NCBI GenBank assembly: GCA_902543295.1
Contig: CACBXW010000003.1
Span: 1-64,000, forward strand
Direction of reading: 5' to 3'
Length of the DNA: 64,000 bases
From: an uncultured Pelagibacteraceae bacterium
Lineage (GTDB): Bacteria; Pseudomonadota; Alphaproteobacteria; Pelagibacterales; Pelagibacteraceae
Shown piece after piece: positions 1-8,996 of this stretch. The notes below the pieces were generated by a model. That model did no database searches. It was given only the letters and a program-made list of their open reading frames with translations, and had not been told where the DNA came from. The stretch's first letter is position 1, and each line of letters opens with the position of its first letter. The translations under genes and the position numbers were made by a program.

Positions 1-168
1 AAGACATTTTTTACGCTAATAAAAAAATATAATTTAGATAATATTTGGATGGAAACTAACCTAATGTGTATGGGTGAAAAAGCATCATCAGCATTGAATG
101 ACATAAAATGGAAAAAAATTTTTCTTTTTAACCCTGGTGAAGAAGAGTTTTTGCTATATAAAATTTAA
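1..168 (+). CDS. hemD: C-terminal end of probable uroporphyrinogen-III synthase (partial)
   Basis: An open frame runs in from the window edge and encodes the last 55 residues of a protein ending in ...EEEFLLYKI. The segment MCMGEKASSALNDI followed by a short beta strand and a final PGEEEFL helix resembles the C-terminal lobe of HemD, which cyclises hydroxymethylbilane to uroporphyrinogen III in haem synthesis. The start lies outside the window. The stop is 2 bases before the MscS start, so the genes are probably co-transcribed. The identification rests on a short, weakly conserved tail and is tentative. Confidence 0.5.
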   Translation, partial: KTFFTLIKKYNLDNIWMETNLMCMGEKASSALNDIKWKKIFLFNPGEEEFLLYKI

Positions 169-170
169 AA

Positions 171-1256
171 ATGGACGTTTTAAATAAACTTAATGAGTTA
201 TTTTTATCTGTATGGAAGCAGGGAATTCTTGGGGTAGATTTCTTTCAGATAATAGTAGGTCTTGGAATATTTGTATTATTTTTAATATTTAGAGGTCTAA
301 TCAGTAAACTCGTAATAAAAAAATTGGAACTAATTTCAAAAAGAACAACTAATAAATTAGATGATACTTTTGTAAAATCTATGGAAGGTCCTGCAAGGTT
401 TCTTCCAATTGTTCTTGGTGTCTTTTTTGCCAGTTACTATATGTCATTTGATAATGAGACAAGAGGCTTCATAGATAATGTGAACAGAACTCTAATAACA
501 ATTTTAATATTTTGGATAATACATCAAATAATTGAGCCAATATCATATATTTTAAGTGGATTAGATAAAGTACTGACAAAAGAATTAATAGGCTGGATTA
601 TAAAATCTCTTAAAATTTTAATTTTTATTTTAGGAGCAGCTGCTGTTCTTGAGTTATGGGGAATTAAAATTGGACCAATAATTGCTGGATTAGGTTTATT
701 TGGAGTAGCAGTAGCATTAGGCGCTCAGGATTTATTTAAAAATTTAATATCTGGAATTTTAGTATTAGTTGAAAAAAGATTTAGAATTGGTGATTGGATT
801 AAAGTTGAAGGAGTTATCGAAGGGGTTGTTGAGAATATTGGATTTAGATCAACCGTTATAAGAAAATTTGACAAATCACTGGCAATTATTCCTAATTTTC
901 AATTTGCAGAAAATGCAGTGATTAATAACACAAGAAAGACTAATTGGGCTATTAGTTGGATAATAACTCTTCAATATGACACCACTATTGATCAATTAAA
1001 AACAATAAGAGACGAAATTGAAGATCACATAAATAAAGGTGACGATTATGACCAATCTGTAGGAGTCGCCGTAAGAATAGATAAGTTTTCAGATAGCTCA
1101 ATTGATATGTATGTAAGATGTTTTACAAAAACAAATAGTTGGACTAATTATTTACAAGTAAAAGAAAATTTGGCACTTGAAATAAAAAAAATTGTTGAAG
1201 GTAAGGGAGCTGCATTTGCATTCCCAAGTCAGTCTATTTATGTTGAAAAAAAATGA
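171..1256 (+). CDS. MscS-family mechanosensitive ion channel
   Basis: Small-conductance mechanosensitive channel of the inner membrane, expected to release solutes on hypo-osmotic shock. The 361-residue protein has several N-terminal membrane helices, then the glycine/alanine-rich pore helix (AGLGLFGVAVALGAQ, about 170-185) and the conserved DLFKNLISGI and IGDWIKVEG segments that lead into the beta domain. The PNFQFAENAVINN stretch of the cytoplasmic vestibule is also present. The gene overlaps the YggT gene by 4 bases (ATGA), so the two are very likely translated together. Confidence 0.93.
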   Translation: MDVLNKLNELFLSVWKQGILGVDFFQIIVGLGIFVLFLIFRGLISKLVIKKLELISKRTTNKLDDTFVKSMEGPARFLPIVLGVFFASYYMSFDNETRGFIDNVNRTLITILIFWIIHQIIEPISYILSGLDKVLTKELIGWIIKSLKILIFILGAAAVLELWGIKIGPIIAGLGLFGVAVALGAQDLFKNLISGILVLVEKRFRIGDWIKVEGVIEGVVENIGFRSTVIRKFDKSLAIIPNFQFAENAVINNTRKTNWAISWIITLQYDTTIDQLKTIRDEIEDHINKGDDYDQSVGVAVRIDKFSDSSIDMYVRCFTKTNSWTNYLQVKENLALEIKKIVEGKGAAFAFPSQSIYVEKK

Positions 1257-1543
1257 TTGCTATATTTTATTTAGCTCTTCAAATTTTAAAACTTTATTCA
1301 TATGTTGTAATTGCCAATGTAGTTATAAGTTGGTTGGTTGCTTTTAATGTACTAAATACAAGCAATCGGTTTGTATATTTAATATTAGATTTCACTTATA
1401 AAATGACAGAACCGATTTTAATGAGAATAAGAAGATTTTTACCTAACCTTGGTGCTTTTGATATTTCTCCTATCGTACTTCTTTTGTTGATATGGTTCAT
1501 AGAAATGTGTATGAAACTCTACATTGCACCACTAATATTTTAA
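1253..1543 (+). CDS. YggT family membrane protein
   Basis: A 96-residue integral membrane protein with two hydrophobic blocks flanking a polar loop that holds TEPILMRIRRFLPNLGAFDISPI. The pattern of an 'EPIL..IRR.lP..G..D.SPi' loop between helices is diagnostic of the YggT family. The molecular function is uncertain, though family members have been linked to osmotic tolerance and cell-division or photosystem assembly in other bacteria. The start overlaps the mscS stop (ATGA) and the stop is 3 bases before folD. It sits beside a mechanosensitive channel, which fits an osmotic role by inference only. Confidence 0.9.
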   Translation: MIAIFYLALQILKLYSYVVIANVVISWLVAFNVLNTSNRFVYLILDFTYKMTEPILMRIRRFLPNLGAFDISPIVLLLLIWFIEMCMKLYIAPLIF

Positions 1544-1546
1544 TAA

Positions 1547-2392
1547 ATGATTTTAATTGATGGAAAAAAAGCTGCTGCTGATTTAAGAGAAGAGCTCAAG
1601 AAAGAAGTCTTATCTTTAAAAGATAAGCATAATAAAGTACCAGGTTTAACAGTCATATTGATTGGTGATTTAGCACCTAGTCAAATTTATGTTAGAAATA
1701 AAGAGAAATCTGCCAATGAAGTGGGCCTTAAATCAGAGGTGATTAGATACCCTGACAATGTTGAAGAAAGTGAAGTTTTAAAAAAAATCGATGAACTTAA
1801 TAATGACGATTCTGTTTCAGGAATTTTAGTTCAGCTCCCACTTCCTAAACATATTGATAAACAAAAAGTTATAGAGGCAATTATGCCAGAGAAAGATGTA
1901 GATGGATTTCATCCCATGAATGTTGGTAATCTATCGTCAGGTTATGAAAGTTCTATTCCGTGCACTCCTTTAGGTTGTTATTTATTAATAAAAAAAATTG
2001 AACCAAACCTTAATGGAAAAAAGGCTGTAATTGTTGGAAGATCAAATTTAAATGGTAAGCCAATGACACAGTTGTTGTTGAAAGAAAATTGTACAGTTAC
2101 AATTACTCATTCAAAAACAAATGATCTTAAAGGAGAATGTTTAAAAGGAGACATTATAGTCGCTGCTGTTGGGATCCCCGAGCTTGTAAAAGGTGATTGG
2201 GTAAAAAAAGATGCAATTGTGATTGACGTTGGTATTAATAAAACTGAAAACGGCCTAGTTGGCGATGTGGCATTTGATGAAGTATCAAAAGTTGCAAAAG
2301 CTTTAACTCCAGTTCCAGGTGGAGTCGGACCTATGACTATTGCATGTTTACTTAAAAATACAATTGAGTGTTTTAAGAGAGCAAATAAATAA
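1547..2392 (+). CDS. folD: Bifunctional methylenetetrahydrofolate dehydrogenase / methenyl-THF cyclohydrolase
   Basis: Cytoplasmic C1-metabolism enzyme that interconverts 5,10-methylene-THF, 5,10-methenyl-THF and 10-formyl-THF. The 281 residues match the usual length. Catalytic YVRNK (Tyr48, Lys52), the VQLPLPKHI strand, DVDGFHPMNVG, PCTPLG and the nucleotide-binding VGRSNLNGKP segment are all present. The end TPVPGGVGPMTIACLL is typical. This is the last gene of the mscS-yggT-folD run; only 6 bases separate its stop from the convergent ABC permease gene. In SAR11-like cells it would feed on formyl and methyl units from compounds such as DMSP; that link is inference. Confidence 0.97.
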   Translation: MILIDGKKAAADLREELKKEVLSLKDKHNKVPGLTVILIGDLAPSQIYVRNKEKSANEVGLKSEVIRYPDNVEESEVLKKIDELNNDDSVSGILVQLPLPKHIDKQKVIEAIMPEKDVDGFHPMNVGNLSSGYESSIPCTPLGCYLLIKKIEPNLNGKKAVIVGRSNLNGKPMTQLLLKENCTVTITHSKTNDLKGECLKGDIIVAAVGIPELVKGDWVKKDAIVIDVGINKTENGLVGDVAFDEVSKVAKALTPVPGGVGPMTIACLLKNTIECFKRANK

Positions 2393-2398
2393 AATTTA

Positions 2399-4936
2399 TT
2401 ACTGATTTCTAATTAAAGGATAAACTTTAGGACTTAAGTATTTAAGATTAGTTAGCATAATTAAAATCAAGGTCACAGTTCCTATAGAGGCGCCAAGGTA
2501 AATTAAAACTTTAAAATCAAATTGCCAAACTAATTCAAAAATATTCTCCATAATAAACTTTGATCCAATTACTGCAAAAAAAATTGCAATTAATATTACC
2601 GACATAAAAATAATTATAAATTCTATCAAAGATGAAAATATAATTTCTTTTTTTGAAAAACCTAAAATTTTAAATACAAGATTTTGGTACTCTTTTACTT
2701 TTCCTTGGACCATTATAGCACTTGAGATAACAATCAATCCAATGACAATTGTTACACCAGAAATTAGGGTTACAGCTATGAAGACTTTATTTAAAACTGA
2801 TGTTACTTTATTTAAGTAATCAGCAATTTTTATCATAGACAAACTCGGTAATACTTCTAACATTTTGGTTTCATCAAAATTATCTGGATTTTTAAATTTA
2901 GCAGTTGCCAAATATTCATGAGGAATTTTTTTTGCAAATTGTGGATTAAATAACATGGCAAAATTAATACTTAGATCACGATAATCAACTTCTCTAAAAT
3001 TAACTATTTCTCCATCAATTTCTCGACCATAAATGTTTAAAGTAAAAATATCTCCCAACTCAATATTAAAATCTTTAGCCACTTTTGCATCAAGTGATAT
3101 CTGAAGTTGGTTAGGTTTAGATAAATCCCACCATTCTCCTTTCAAAATTGGGTTATCTTTAGGAATATTTTCAACCCAAGAAGATCTTCTTTCACTTCCA
3201 ATTACCCAATAACTATCATTATCTGGTTTAATATAGCTATTTGGATTCACACCATTAATTTTTACTATTCCGGAAGAAACCATAGGTACTATTTCAATGT
3301 CCGCATCAGCGTCCATTTTGTAAACACCTTGTTCAAATTTTTTCTTTTCACCCTTTTGAATTCCAACAAAAAAATAATCAGGTGCAATATCTGGAATAGA
3401 TCTTGCAATTTCTCTCTTAAAATTTGTTCCAACCAAAGCTAAAGTTAATAATAAAGTTACACCTAAGCCTAAAGACATGATTGTGATAGGAGTGATACTT
3501 TTTGTTTGAGTTATATTTTTAATCGATACTTTTAAAGAGATATTTGAAATAAAATTAAACTTTTTTAGTAAATAAATTATAATCTTTGAAAGTAAAAAAA
3601 ATACAATTAGACACATAAAAAAAGCCAGAAAATAACCCAAGCTATAAGAAGGTCTTTCAGATCCCAGCGTAAACAATAAAACTAAAAATGATAACAAGAT
3701 AAAACTTAAAATAACTGACTTTTTTGAGTAATAAAATTGTAGGTTTTGGAATACATTTCTAAATAGGTTTGATGCTTTAACTTGATCAATTGAACTTATT
3801 GTTGGTATTGAAAAAATTATAAGAACTAACAAACCTACAATAAATATTTTTATAAAATTAATTAAAGAGAATTTTGGATAAACATTTAATCCCAACCCAT
3901 CAGATAAATATTTGTCTGCAATTGGTACAATTAAAAAACTTGAGCCATAAGAAATTACAGTAATAATAAATAATAATATAAATAATTGAAGATAATAAAG
4001 TGTTTTTATATTCCCTGAATAAAATCCTACAGCTTTTCTTACAGCTATAGACATATTGTTCTGGTTTATAAATGACAACAATGTATTAGCGATACCTATT
4101 CCAGCAATTAACATTGCACTAATTGAAACTAAAGAGAGAAATTGGGAAAAATTATTAATTATCCTTTTTAAGCCACTTGCTGAATTTTCCGGAAATCTAA
4201 GTTTTACTTTTTGGTCATCTTTAAAAATATCTTTGATCTTACTTTCTATTTTTTCTGGATCATCACTTGGATTAAATTTTACTTTATATTCATAATTTAA
4301 AAAACTACCTATTCCATTTAGTTTTAGTATCTCCAAAGTTTGTTTTCCTGCTAATGCCCAATCTCCAAAAGCTACAAACCCACTGACATCAGGTACAGAT
4401 TTTATAATTCCAACAACTATGAAACTTTGATCTTGTACCTTAACTTTGTCATTTATTTTTATCTTTAAAGTTTTTGATAAACTTTCATTAATCAAAATTG
4501 TCTTTGGTTCCTTTTGCATTCTTTCATAAGCATCTTCTGGCTCATAAACAACTTCACCGTAAAGTGGATATTTTTCATCAACTGTTTTAATCCTTGTAAA
4601 TAATGATTTATTTTTTTCTCTGCCTGTCGTAGAAAGCATTGTACTGAACTCTATCATTTGTGAGACAGTTGAAAATTCCTTTACTTTATTGACTAAATTT
4701 AGATCCCCCTGATTACGGTTATAATCGATTTCGAGATCTCCACCCAAAAGAACTTTTGCATTATCATTAAGCTCTTTTTTTAAACTATCTTCGATTGTAA
4801 AGATGGCACTTAAAATAAAAAGACTGATAAACAGCGTTACAATAATGCTTGAAATTTTTTTATAATTTCTGCTTAAATCCTTTAAAGCATACTTGAATAT
4901 TAAACTTAACTCCGAAGAATTATTTAATTTTTCCAT
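2399..4936 (-). CDS. ABC transporter permease, FtsX/MacB type (YbbP-like)
   Basis: An 845-residue inner-membrane protein with an N-terminal helix (about 30-50), a long extracytoplasmic MacB-like domain, a first FtsX membrane block near 265-400, a central pair of helices, a second extracytoplasmic domain, and a final FtsX block near 720-840. Two FtsX domains in one chain and the length match E. coli YbbP. It overlaps the ATPase gene by 17 bases. The pair lies divergent from tesA as in E. coli, where the ybbA-ybbP products are poorly understood exporters. The substrate cannot be read from the sequence; lipid or lipoprotein handling is the family-based guess. Confidence 0.88.
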   Translation of the reverse strand: MEKLNNSSELSLIFKYALKDLSRNYKKISSIIVTLFISLFILSAIFTIEDSLKKELNDNAKVLLGGDLEIDYNRNQGDLNLVNKVKEFSTVSQMIEFSTMLSTTGREKNKSLFTRIKTVDEKYPLYGEVVYEPEDAYERMQKEPKTILINESLSKTLKIKINDKVKVQDQSFIVVGIIKSVPDVSGFVAFGDWALAGKQTLEILKLNGIGSFLNYEYKVKFNPSDDPEKIESKIKDIFKDDQKVKLRFPENSASGLKRIINNFSQFLSLVSISAMLIAGIGIANTLLSFINQNNMSIAVRKAVGFYSGNIKTLYYLQLFILLFIITVISYGSSFLIVPIADKYLSDGLGLNVYPKFSLINFIKIFIVGLLVLIIFSIPTISSIDQVKASNLFRNVFQNLQFYYSKKSVILSFILLSFLVLLFTLGSERPSYSLGYFLAFFMCLIVFFLLSKIIIYLLKKFNFISNISLKVSIKNITQTKSITPITIMSLGLGVTLLLTLALVGTNFKREIARSIPDIAPDYFFVGIQKGEKKKFEQGVYKMDADADIEIVPMVSSGIVKINGVNPNSYIKPDNDSYWVIGSERRSSWVENIPKDNPILKGEWWDLSKPNQLQISLDAKVAKDFNIELGDIFTLNIYGREIDGEIVNFREVDYRDLSINFAMLFNPQFAKKIPHEYLATAKFKNPDNFDETKMLEVLPSLSMIKIADYLNKVTSVLNKVFIAVTLISGVTIVIGLIVISSAIMVQGKVKEYQNLVFKILGFSKKEIIFSSLIEFIIIFMSVILIAIFFAVIGSKFIMENIFELVWQFDFKVLIYLGASIGTVTLILIMLTNLKYLSPKVYPLIRNQ

Positions 4937-5585
4937 CTTTGATTTTAATTTTTCGTTTTGCTTTGTCTGCTAATTTTGGATCATGTGTGACCATTATTAA
5001 AGAAGACCCTTCTTCTTTGACGTATTTAAATAAAATTTCAGAGATCATTATTGAGTTTTCGGTATCAAGATTACCAGTTGGTTCATCAGCTAAAATCAAA
5101 TCTGGTTTCATTGCAATAGCTCTTGCAATCGCCACACGTTGTTGCTCTCCGCCAGATAATTGACTTGGAAGATTATTGAATCTATGTTTTAGACCAAATC
5201 GATCTAATAAACTTTTTGCTTCTTTTTCTGGATTTTTAAATTCATTAAGTTCAAGTGTTAAAGCTACATTTTCAACAGCTGTATAATTTGGAATTAAATA
5301 GAAAGATTGAAATATAATTCCTATATTTTGCTTTCTAATTTCAGATACTTCGTCTTCATTAAGATTTGTTATTTCCCTGTCTTGAAATATAATTTTCCCT
5401 GAGGTTGGACGTTCTAGTCCACCAATAAGCATAATCAAGCTTGTTTTTCCTGACCCACTTTCTCCAACCACAGATACAGTTTCTTTTTTTTTTATAGTTA
5501 AATCAATATTTTTTAAAACATTGATATTGTCCTTCCCAGTTTGGTATTTGAGATTTATTTTTTTTAATTTAAGAAGTGTGTTCAT
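4920..5585 (-). CDS. ybbA: ABC transporter ATP-binding protein (YbbA/LolD-like)
   Basis: ATPase partner of the FtsX-type permease encoded just downstream. From the chosen ATG at 5585 the protein has 221 residues with Walker A GESGSGKT (41-48), the signature LSGGEQQRVAIARA, Walker B LILADEPTGNLD and the H-loop VTHDPK. The frame stays open upstream to 5633, but the extension lies inside tesA and has no family similarity, so the internal ATG followed by LLKLKKINLKY is preferred. The start codon overlaps the tesA start on the other strand by two bases. Confidence 0.92.
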   Translation of the reverse strand: MNTLLKLKKINLKYQTGKDNINVLKNIDLTIKKKETVSVVGESGSGKTSLIMLIGGLERPTSGKIIFQDREITNLNEDEVSEIRKQNIGIIFQSFYLIPNYTAVENVALTLELNEFKNPEKEAKSLLDRFGLKHRFNNLPSQLSGGEQQRVAIARAIAMKPDLILADEPTGNLDTENSIMISEILFKYVKEEGSSLIMVTHDPKLADKAKRKIKIKDGKIK

Positions 5586-6192
5586 GAATAAAAGTTTATT
5601 TATAAAAATATTGTTATTCTTTCTAGTGCACATAAATGCAAGTGCAATAGAAAAGGTTATATTATTCGGCGATAGTTTAATGGCGGGTTATGGTCTACCT
5701 AAAGAGCAACACTTATCTTTGGTTTTAGAAAGTAATCTCGTTAGGAGTGGTTTAAATATTAAGGTAATAAATGGAAGTGTTTCAGGTAGTACTTCTTCTG
5801 GTGGATTGAATAGAGCAGAATGGAGTTTATCAGAACCCGGTATTGATCTAATCATCCTTGGTCTTGGAGCAAATGATATGCTTAGAGGAATTCAACCAGA
5901 CGAAACCGAGAGAAATTTAGAAGAAATAATTAAAATTGCTAATAGTAAAAAAATAAAAATTATAATAGCTGGGATGGTTGCGCCAACAACTCATGGAATT
6001 AAGTATAAAACAAATTTTGATGCTATTTATCCTAAATTGTCGAAAAAATATAATTTACCCTTAATTCCATTTTTGCTGGAGGGTGTTGCTCTTGATCCAA
6101 ATCTAAATCAACAGGATGGCATACATCCTAACAAAGCTGGAACAATAGTTATAAGTAATACAATTCAAGATATTATTTCAAAAAATTATTAA
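5584..6192 (+). CDS. tesA: Periplasmic arylesterase / lysophospholipase, GDSL family
   Basis: SGNH hydrolase that cleaves esters or lysophospholipids in the periplasm. From ATG 5584 the product has 202 residues: a signal peptide (MNKSLFIKILLFFLVHINASA) and then block I FGDSLMAGYGL with nucleophile Ser31, block III GAND (Asn97) and block V DGIHPN (Asp178, His181). All four SGNH residues are in place. The frame is open further upstream, but only this start gives a proper signal peptide. The gene is divergent from the ybbA-like ATPase, the same neighbourhood as in E. coli. Confidence 0.93.
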   Translation: MNKSLFIKILLFFLVHINASAIEKVILFGDSLMAGYGLPKEQHLSLVLESNLVRSGLNIKVINGSVSGSTSSGGLNRAEWSLSEPGIDLIILGLGANDMLRGIQPDETERNLEEIIKIANSKKIKIIIAGMVAPTTHGIKYKTNFDAIYPKLSKKYNLPLIPFLLEGVALDPNLNQQDGIHPNKAGTIVISNTIQDIISKNY

Positions 6193-6198
6193 TCGGAT

Positions 6199-7200
6199 AT
6201 GAAAAAAAAATATCATCATTTAGCAAATGGCACATTTCGTAATCCTGAAGGATCAAAGGTGATTGATATGAATTTCAATTGGTCGTTTAAGGTCTTTAAC
6301 CAAGAAAAAAAAAAATTAGATATGACTTTTCCTGAAAGTAATATCATTAAAAAAGAAAAAGTTTTATTTGATTTAAATAATTTCCAAAAAGAAGATTATG
6401 TAGCGTGGATAGGTCATGCAACATTTTTATTAAAATTAGGGGGAATAACAATAATAACAGATCCAGTTTTTTCAAAAAATGCAGGACCTTTATTTTTTGG
6501 GCCAAAGAGATTTACCGAACCAGCATTAAAACTTAATGAGATACCAAGAACAGATATTTTTCTACTAACTCACAATCACTACGATCATCAAGATATGAAA
6601 ACAATAATGAGATTTCCTTATAAAGAATCTAAAGTCCTGTTACCTTTAGGACTAAAAAAATATTTTAAAATTAATAGATTTAAAGATGTAAATGAAATGG
6701 ATTGGTATGATCAAATAAGAATAAATCAGAATTTAAATATTACTTTTTTGCCATCAGTCCACTGGTCAAAAAGGAGTTTAACGGATACTAACAAAACTTT
6801 ATGGGGCAGCTATTTGATTGAATACAAAGGAAAAAAAATATTATTTTCATGTGATACTGGTGTTGGAAAAATATATAAAGAATTGGGAGATAAGTATGGT
6901 CCAATTGATTTAACATTTATTAACATTGGCGCATATAATTTTTATCCTATGGCTACAATTAAAGATTCTTCTGCTTACCACACTAACCCTGAAGAAGCCC
7001 TTGGACTTGCTAAAGATTTAAAAAGTAAAAAAGTAATTGGAATGCATTGGGGAACTTTTGTCTTATCACTTGAACCAATATTAGAGCCCCCTTTAAGGTT
7101 TAAGCAAAATGCAGAAAAATTTGGATTTAAAAAAGATGATGCAATTATTTTTAAAATTGGTGAATTTAAATTATTTAAAGAGCTTTTTGATACTAACTAG
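6199..7200 (+). CDS. MBL-fold metallohydrolase, NAPE-PLD-like
   Basis: A 333-residue metallo-beta-lactamase-fold hydrolase. The WIGHATFLL opening and TDPVFS strand are followed by the zinc motif THNHYDH (His125, His127, Asp129, His130), with further ligands His188 (SVHWS), Asp219 (SCDTG) and a late GMHWG histidine. This order matches the N-acyl-phosphatidylethanolamine phospholipase D branch, whose bacterial members cleave phosphodiesters of lipids. There is no signal peptide, so it is probably cytoplasmic. It lies 6 bases after tesA, suggesting a small lipid-turnover unit. The true substrate is unknown. Confidence 0.85.
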   Translation: MKKKYHHLANGTFRNPEGSKVIDMNFNWSFKVFNQEKKKLDMTFPESNIIKKEKVLFDLNNFQKEDYVAWIGHATFLLKLGGITIITDPVFSKNAGPLFFGPKRFTEPALKLNEIPRTDIFLLTHNHYDHQDMKTIMRFPYKESKVLLPLGLKKYFKINRFKDVNEMDWYDQIRINQNLNITFLPSVHWSKRSLTDTNKTLWGSYLIEYKGKKILFSCDTGVGKIYKELGDKYGPIDLTFINIGAYNFYPMATIKDSSAYHTNPEEALGLAKDLKSKKVIGMHWGTFVLSLEPILEPPLRFKQNAEKFGFKKDDAIIFKIGEFKLFKELFDTN

Positions 7201-8257
7201 AATTTTCCATCAACCACAATCCATCTTGATTTAAAAAATATAGTTTACCATTTATAGGATGAATTTGTATATCTCTGATTCTTCCAATTTTATCTTTAAA
7301 TATTATTTCCTCTTTTACGTTTGATAAATCATTAAACTCTAATTTTCTTAAAGACTTATCTTTAAGAGAAGTAATTAATGCATGACCATTCCAATCTTTA
7401 AATTCATTACCTTTATAAATTGTGATTGCACTTGTGGCTATTGATGGAACCCAATATTGAATGGCTTTTGTAAAGCCGGGTTTCCATTTTGGCCCTATTG
7501 GTATACCTGAATAATTTGTGCCACCCCATCCAAGAATTTTCCAACCATAATTTTCACCTTTCTTTGCTTCACCAAACCAATCGCCTCCTTTTGCACCATG
7601 ATTGCTCATATAAATTTTTCCATCAAAAGGTGATAAAGCTAAACCTTGAGGATTTCTCACACCAATTTGATATATTTCAGGTAGCCAGTCTGATTTCCCC
7701 TCAAAACGAGGATTGTCTTTTGGAATGCCACCATCTAGATAAATTCTAATTATACTTCCTGGATGTTTATTTCCATCTTGAGCAATCATTCCCCCGCCTC
7801 TTTCACCTGCAGAAGCAAATAAATAGTTGTCTTTAATTGCAAGTCTTGAACCAAAATGATAAGGCGAGTCAATTGGTGGATTGGCTTGAAAAATATTTTT
7901 AAAATTTAATTTGTTTTTATTAAATTTTGCACGTGCAATTGAAGTACTAGTCTTCCAATTATTTCTATTTTCTGTGTACGAGATGTAAATGTAATCTTCA
8001 TGATACAGAATATCCAATAATCCTCCCTGTCCATATTCTACAAAATTTAAGTTATGATCAATTTCATTTATCTCTCTTGTAGAAATGTTTACAAATTTTA
8101 TTTTGCCACCTTTCTCGGTAACAATCATTTCATTTTCATTAACGAACGACGAACCCCAAGGTGCTTCTAATTCAATAATTTTATTAAAATTAAAATTTTT
8201 ACTAAATGAATTAGTTGAGAATAGTATTAATGATAAAAGAAATAATAATTTCTTCAC
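7193..8257 (-). CDS. Periplasmic PQQ-dependent sugar dehydrogenase-like (sorbosone dehydrogenase family) protein
   Basis: Six-bladed beta-propeller protein of the glucose/sorbosone dehydrogenase family (E. coli YliI/Asd-like). Typical segments are GERGGGMIAQDGNKHPGS, RNPQGLALSP, YMSNHGAKGGDW and GENYGW. I chose the GTG start at 8257, one base after the upstream SDR stop, because it begins directly at a signal peptide (KKLLFLLSLILFSTNSFS). Longer starts at 8284 (ATG) or 8293 (TTG) would put a non-signal stretch in front and overlap the SDR. PQQ dependence is a family trait; no PQQ synthesis genes are seen here. It ends convergently with, and overlaps by 8 bases, the MBL-fold gene. Confidence 0.85.
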   Translation of the reverse strand: MKKLLFLLSLILFSTNSFSKNFNFNKIIELEAPWGSSFVNENEMIVTEKGGKIKFVNISTREINEIDHNLNFVEYGQGGLLDILYHEDYIYISYTENRNNWKTSTSIARAKFNKNKLNFKNIFQANPPIDSPYHFGSRLAIKDNYLFASAGERGGGMIAQDGNKHPGSIIRIYLDGGIPKDNPRFEGKSDWLPEIYQIGVRNPQGLALSPFDGKIYMSNHGAKGGDWFGEAKKGENYGWKILGWGGTNYSGIPIGPKWKPGFTKAIQYWVPSIATSAITIYKGNEFKDWNGHALITSLKDKSLRKLEFNDLSNVKEEIIFKDKIGRIRDIQIHPINGKLYFLNQDGLWLMENSS

Positions 8258-8258
8258 T

Positions 8259-8969
8259 CTATGAAAGTTTTGATCTACCACCATCGACAGCAATAATTTG
8301 TCCTGTAACCCAAGAACTGTCTTCAGTTATTAGAAATTTTGCAAGCGAAGCTGAGTCTTTACCTTCTCCAAGTCTTTTTAATGGATGGGCTTTTGCTATA
8401 CCATCAGCTAAAACTTTATTTTTAAGCATTGGCTCTGCAATTTTTGAATTAGTTAAACTTGGAGCAATGCAATTTACTCTTATATTAGGAGCAAATTCTG
8501 CTGCTAAAGAAACAGTTAATCCTTCAACAGCTGCTTTAGTTGAAGCTATAATTGCATGATTTGTAAAACCCCTTTGAGCAGCAACAGTTGAAAACAAAAC
8601 AATCGATCCTTTATTTTTTTTTAAACTTTCTTGATAACCTTTAATTAAATCTACTGCAGAATATAAATTTAGTTTCATACATTTTGTAAAATCTTGTTCT
8701 GAAACCATTCTTAAAGGTTTTAAATCAATTGAACCAACACAATAAGCTATACCTTTGATATCATCTATTTCGGACTTAATCTTTTCAACAAAACCATTTT
8801 CTAAAACATCAGAGACTGTATATTTACAATTTAGTTTTTCAGACAAAGATTTTGTTCTCTCTTCATCCCTACCAATTAAATGTACTTCTTTGCCGGCTGC
8901 GTATAACTGTTCGGCTAAATTAGATCCGATAGATCCTGTCGCACCTACTACTAAATATTTTTCTGACAT
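8259..8969 (-). CDS. SDR family NAD(P)-dependent oxidoreductase
   Basis: Classical short-chain dehydrogenase of 236 residues. It shows the N-terminal cofactor motif VGATGSIGSNLAEQL with a TGxxxxxG-like pattern, a catalytic serine in VLFSTVAAQRG, and a lysine in the ASTKAAVEGL region. In place of the usual YxxxK, the residues before K are IIAST, so the catalytic tyrosine appears to be absent or replaced. The C-terminal GQIIAVDGGRS is standard for the family. It is first in a two-gene run with the sorbosone dehydrogenase-like gene. The substrate cannot be assigned. Confidence 0.85.
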   Translation of the reverse strand: MSEKYLVVGATGSIGSNLAEQLYAAGKEVHLIGRDEERTKSLSEKLNCKYTVSDVLENGFVEKIKSEIDDIKGIAYCVGSIDLKPLRMVSEQDFTKCMKLNLYSAVDLIKGYQESLKKNKGSIVLFSTVAAQRGFTNHAIIASTKAAVEGLTVSLAAEFAPNIRVNCIAPSLTNSKIAEPMLKNKVLADGIAKAHPLKRLGEGKDSASLAKFLITEDSSWVTGQIIAVDGGRSKLS

Positions 8970-8996
8970 AAATTTTTAAAGAGTTATATATAGTTA

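Noticed and set aside
8258-8293. Longer N-terminus (TTG 8293 or ATG 8284) for the sorbosone dehydrogenase-like gene
   Set aside because: Both would overlap the SDR coding end and put a polar stretch before the signal peptide. GTG 8257 starts at the signal peptide and one base after the SDR stop.
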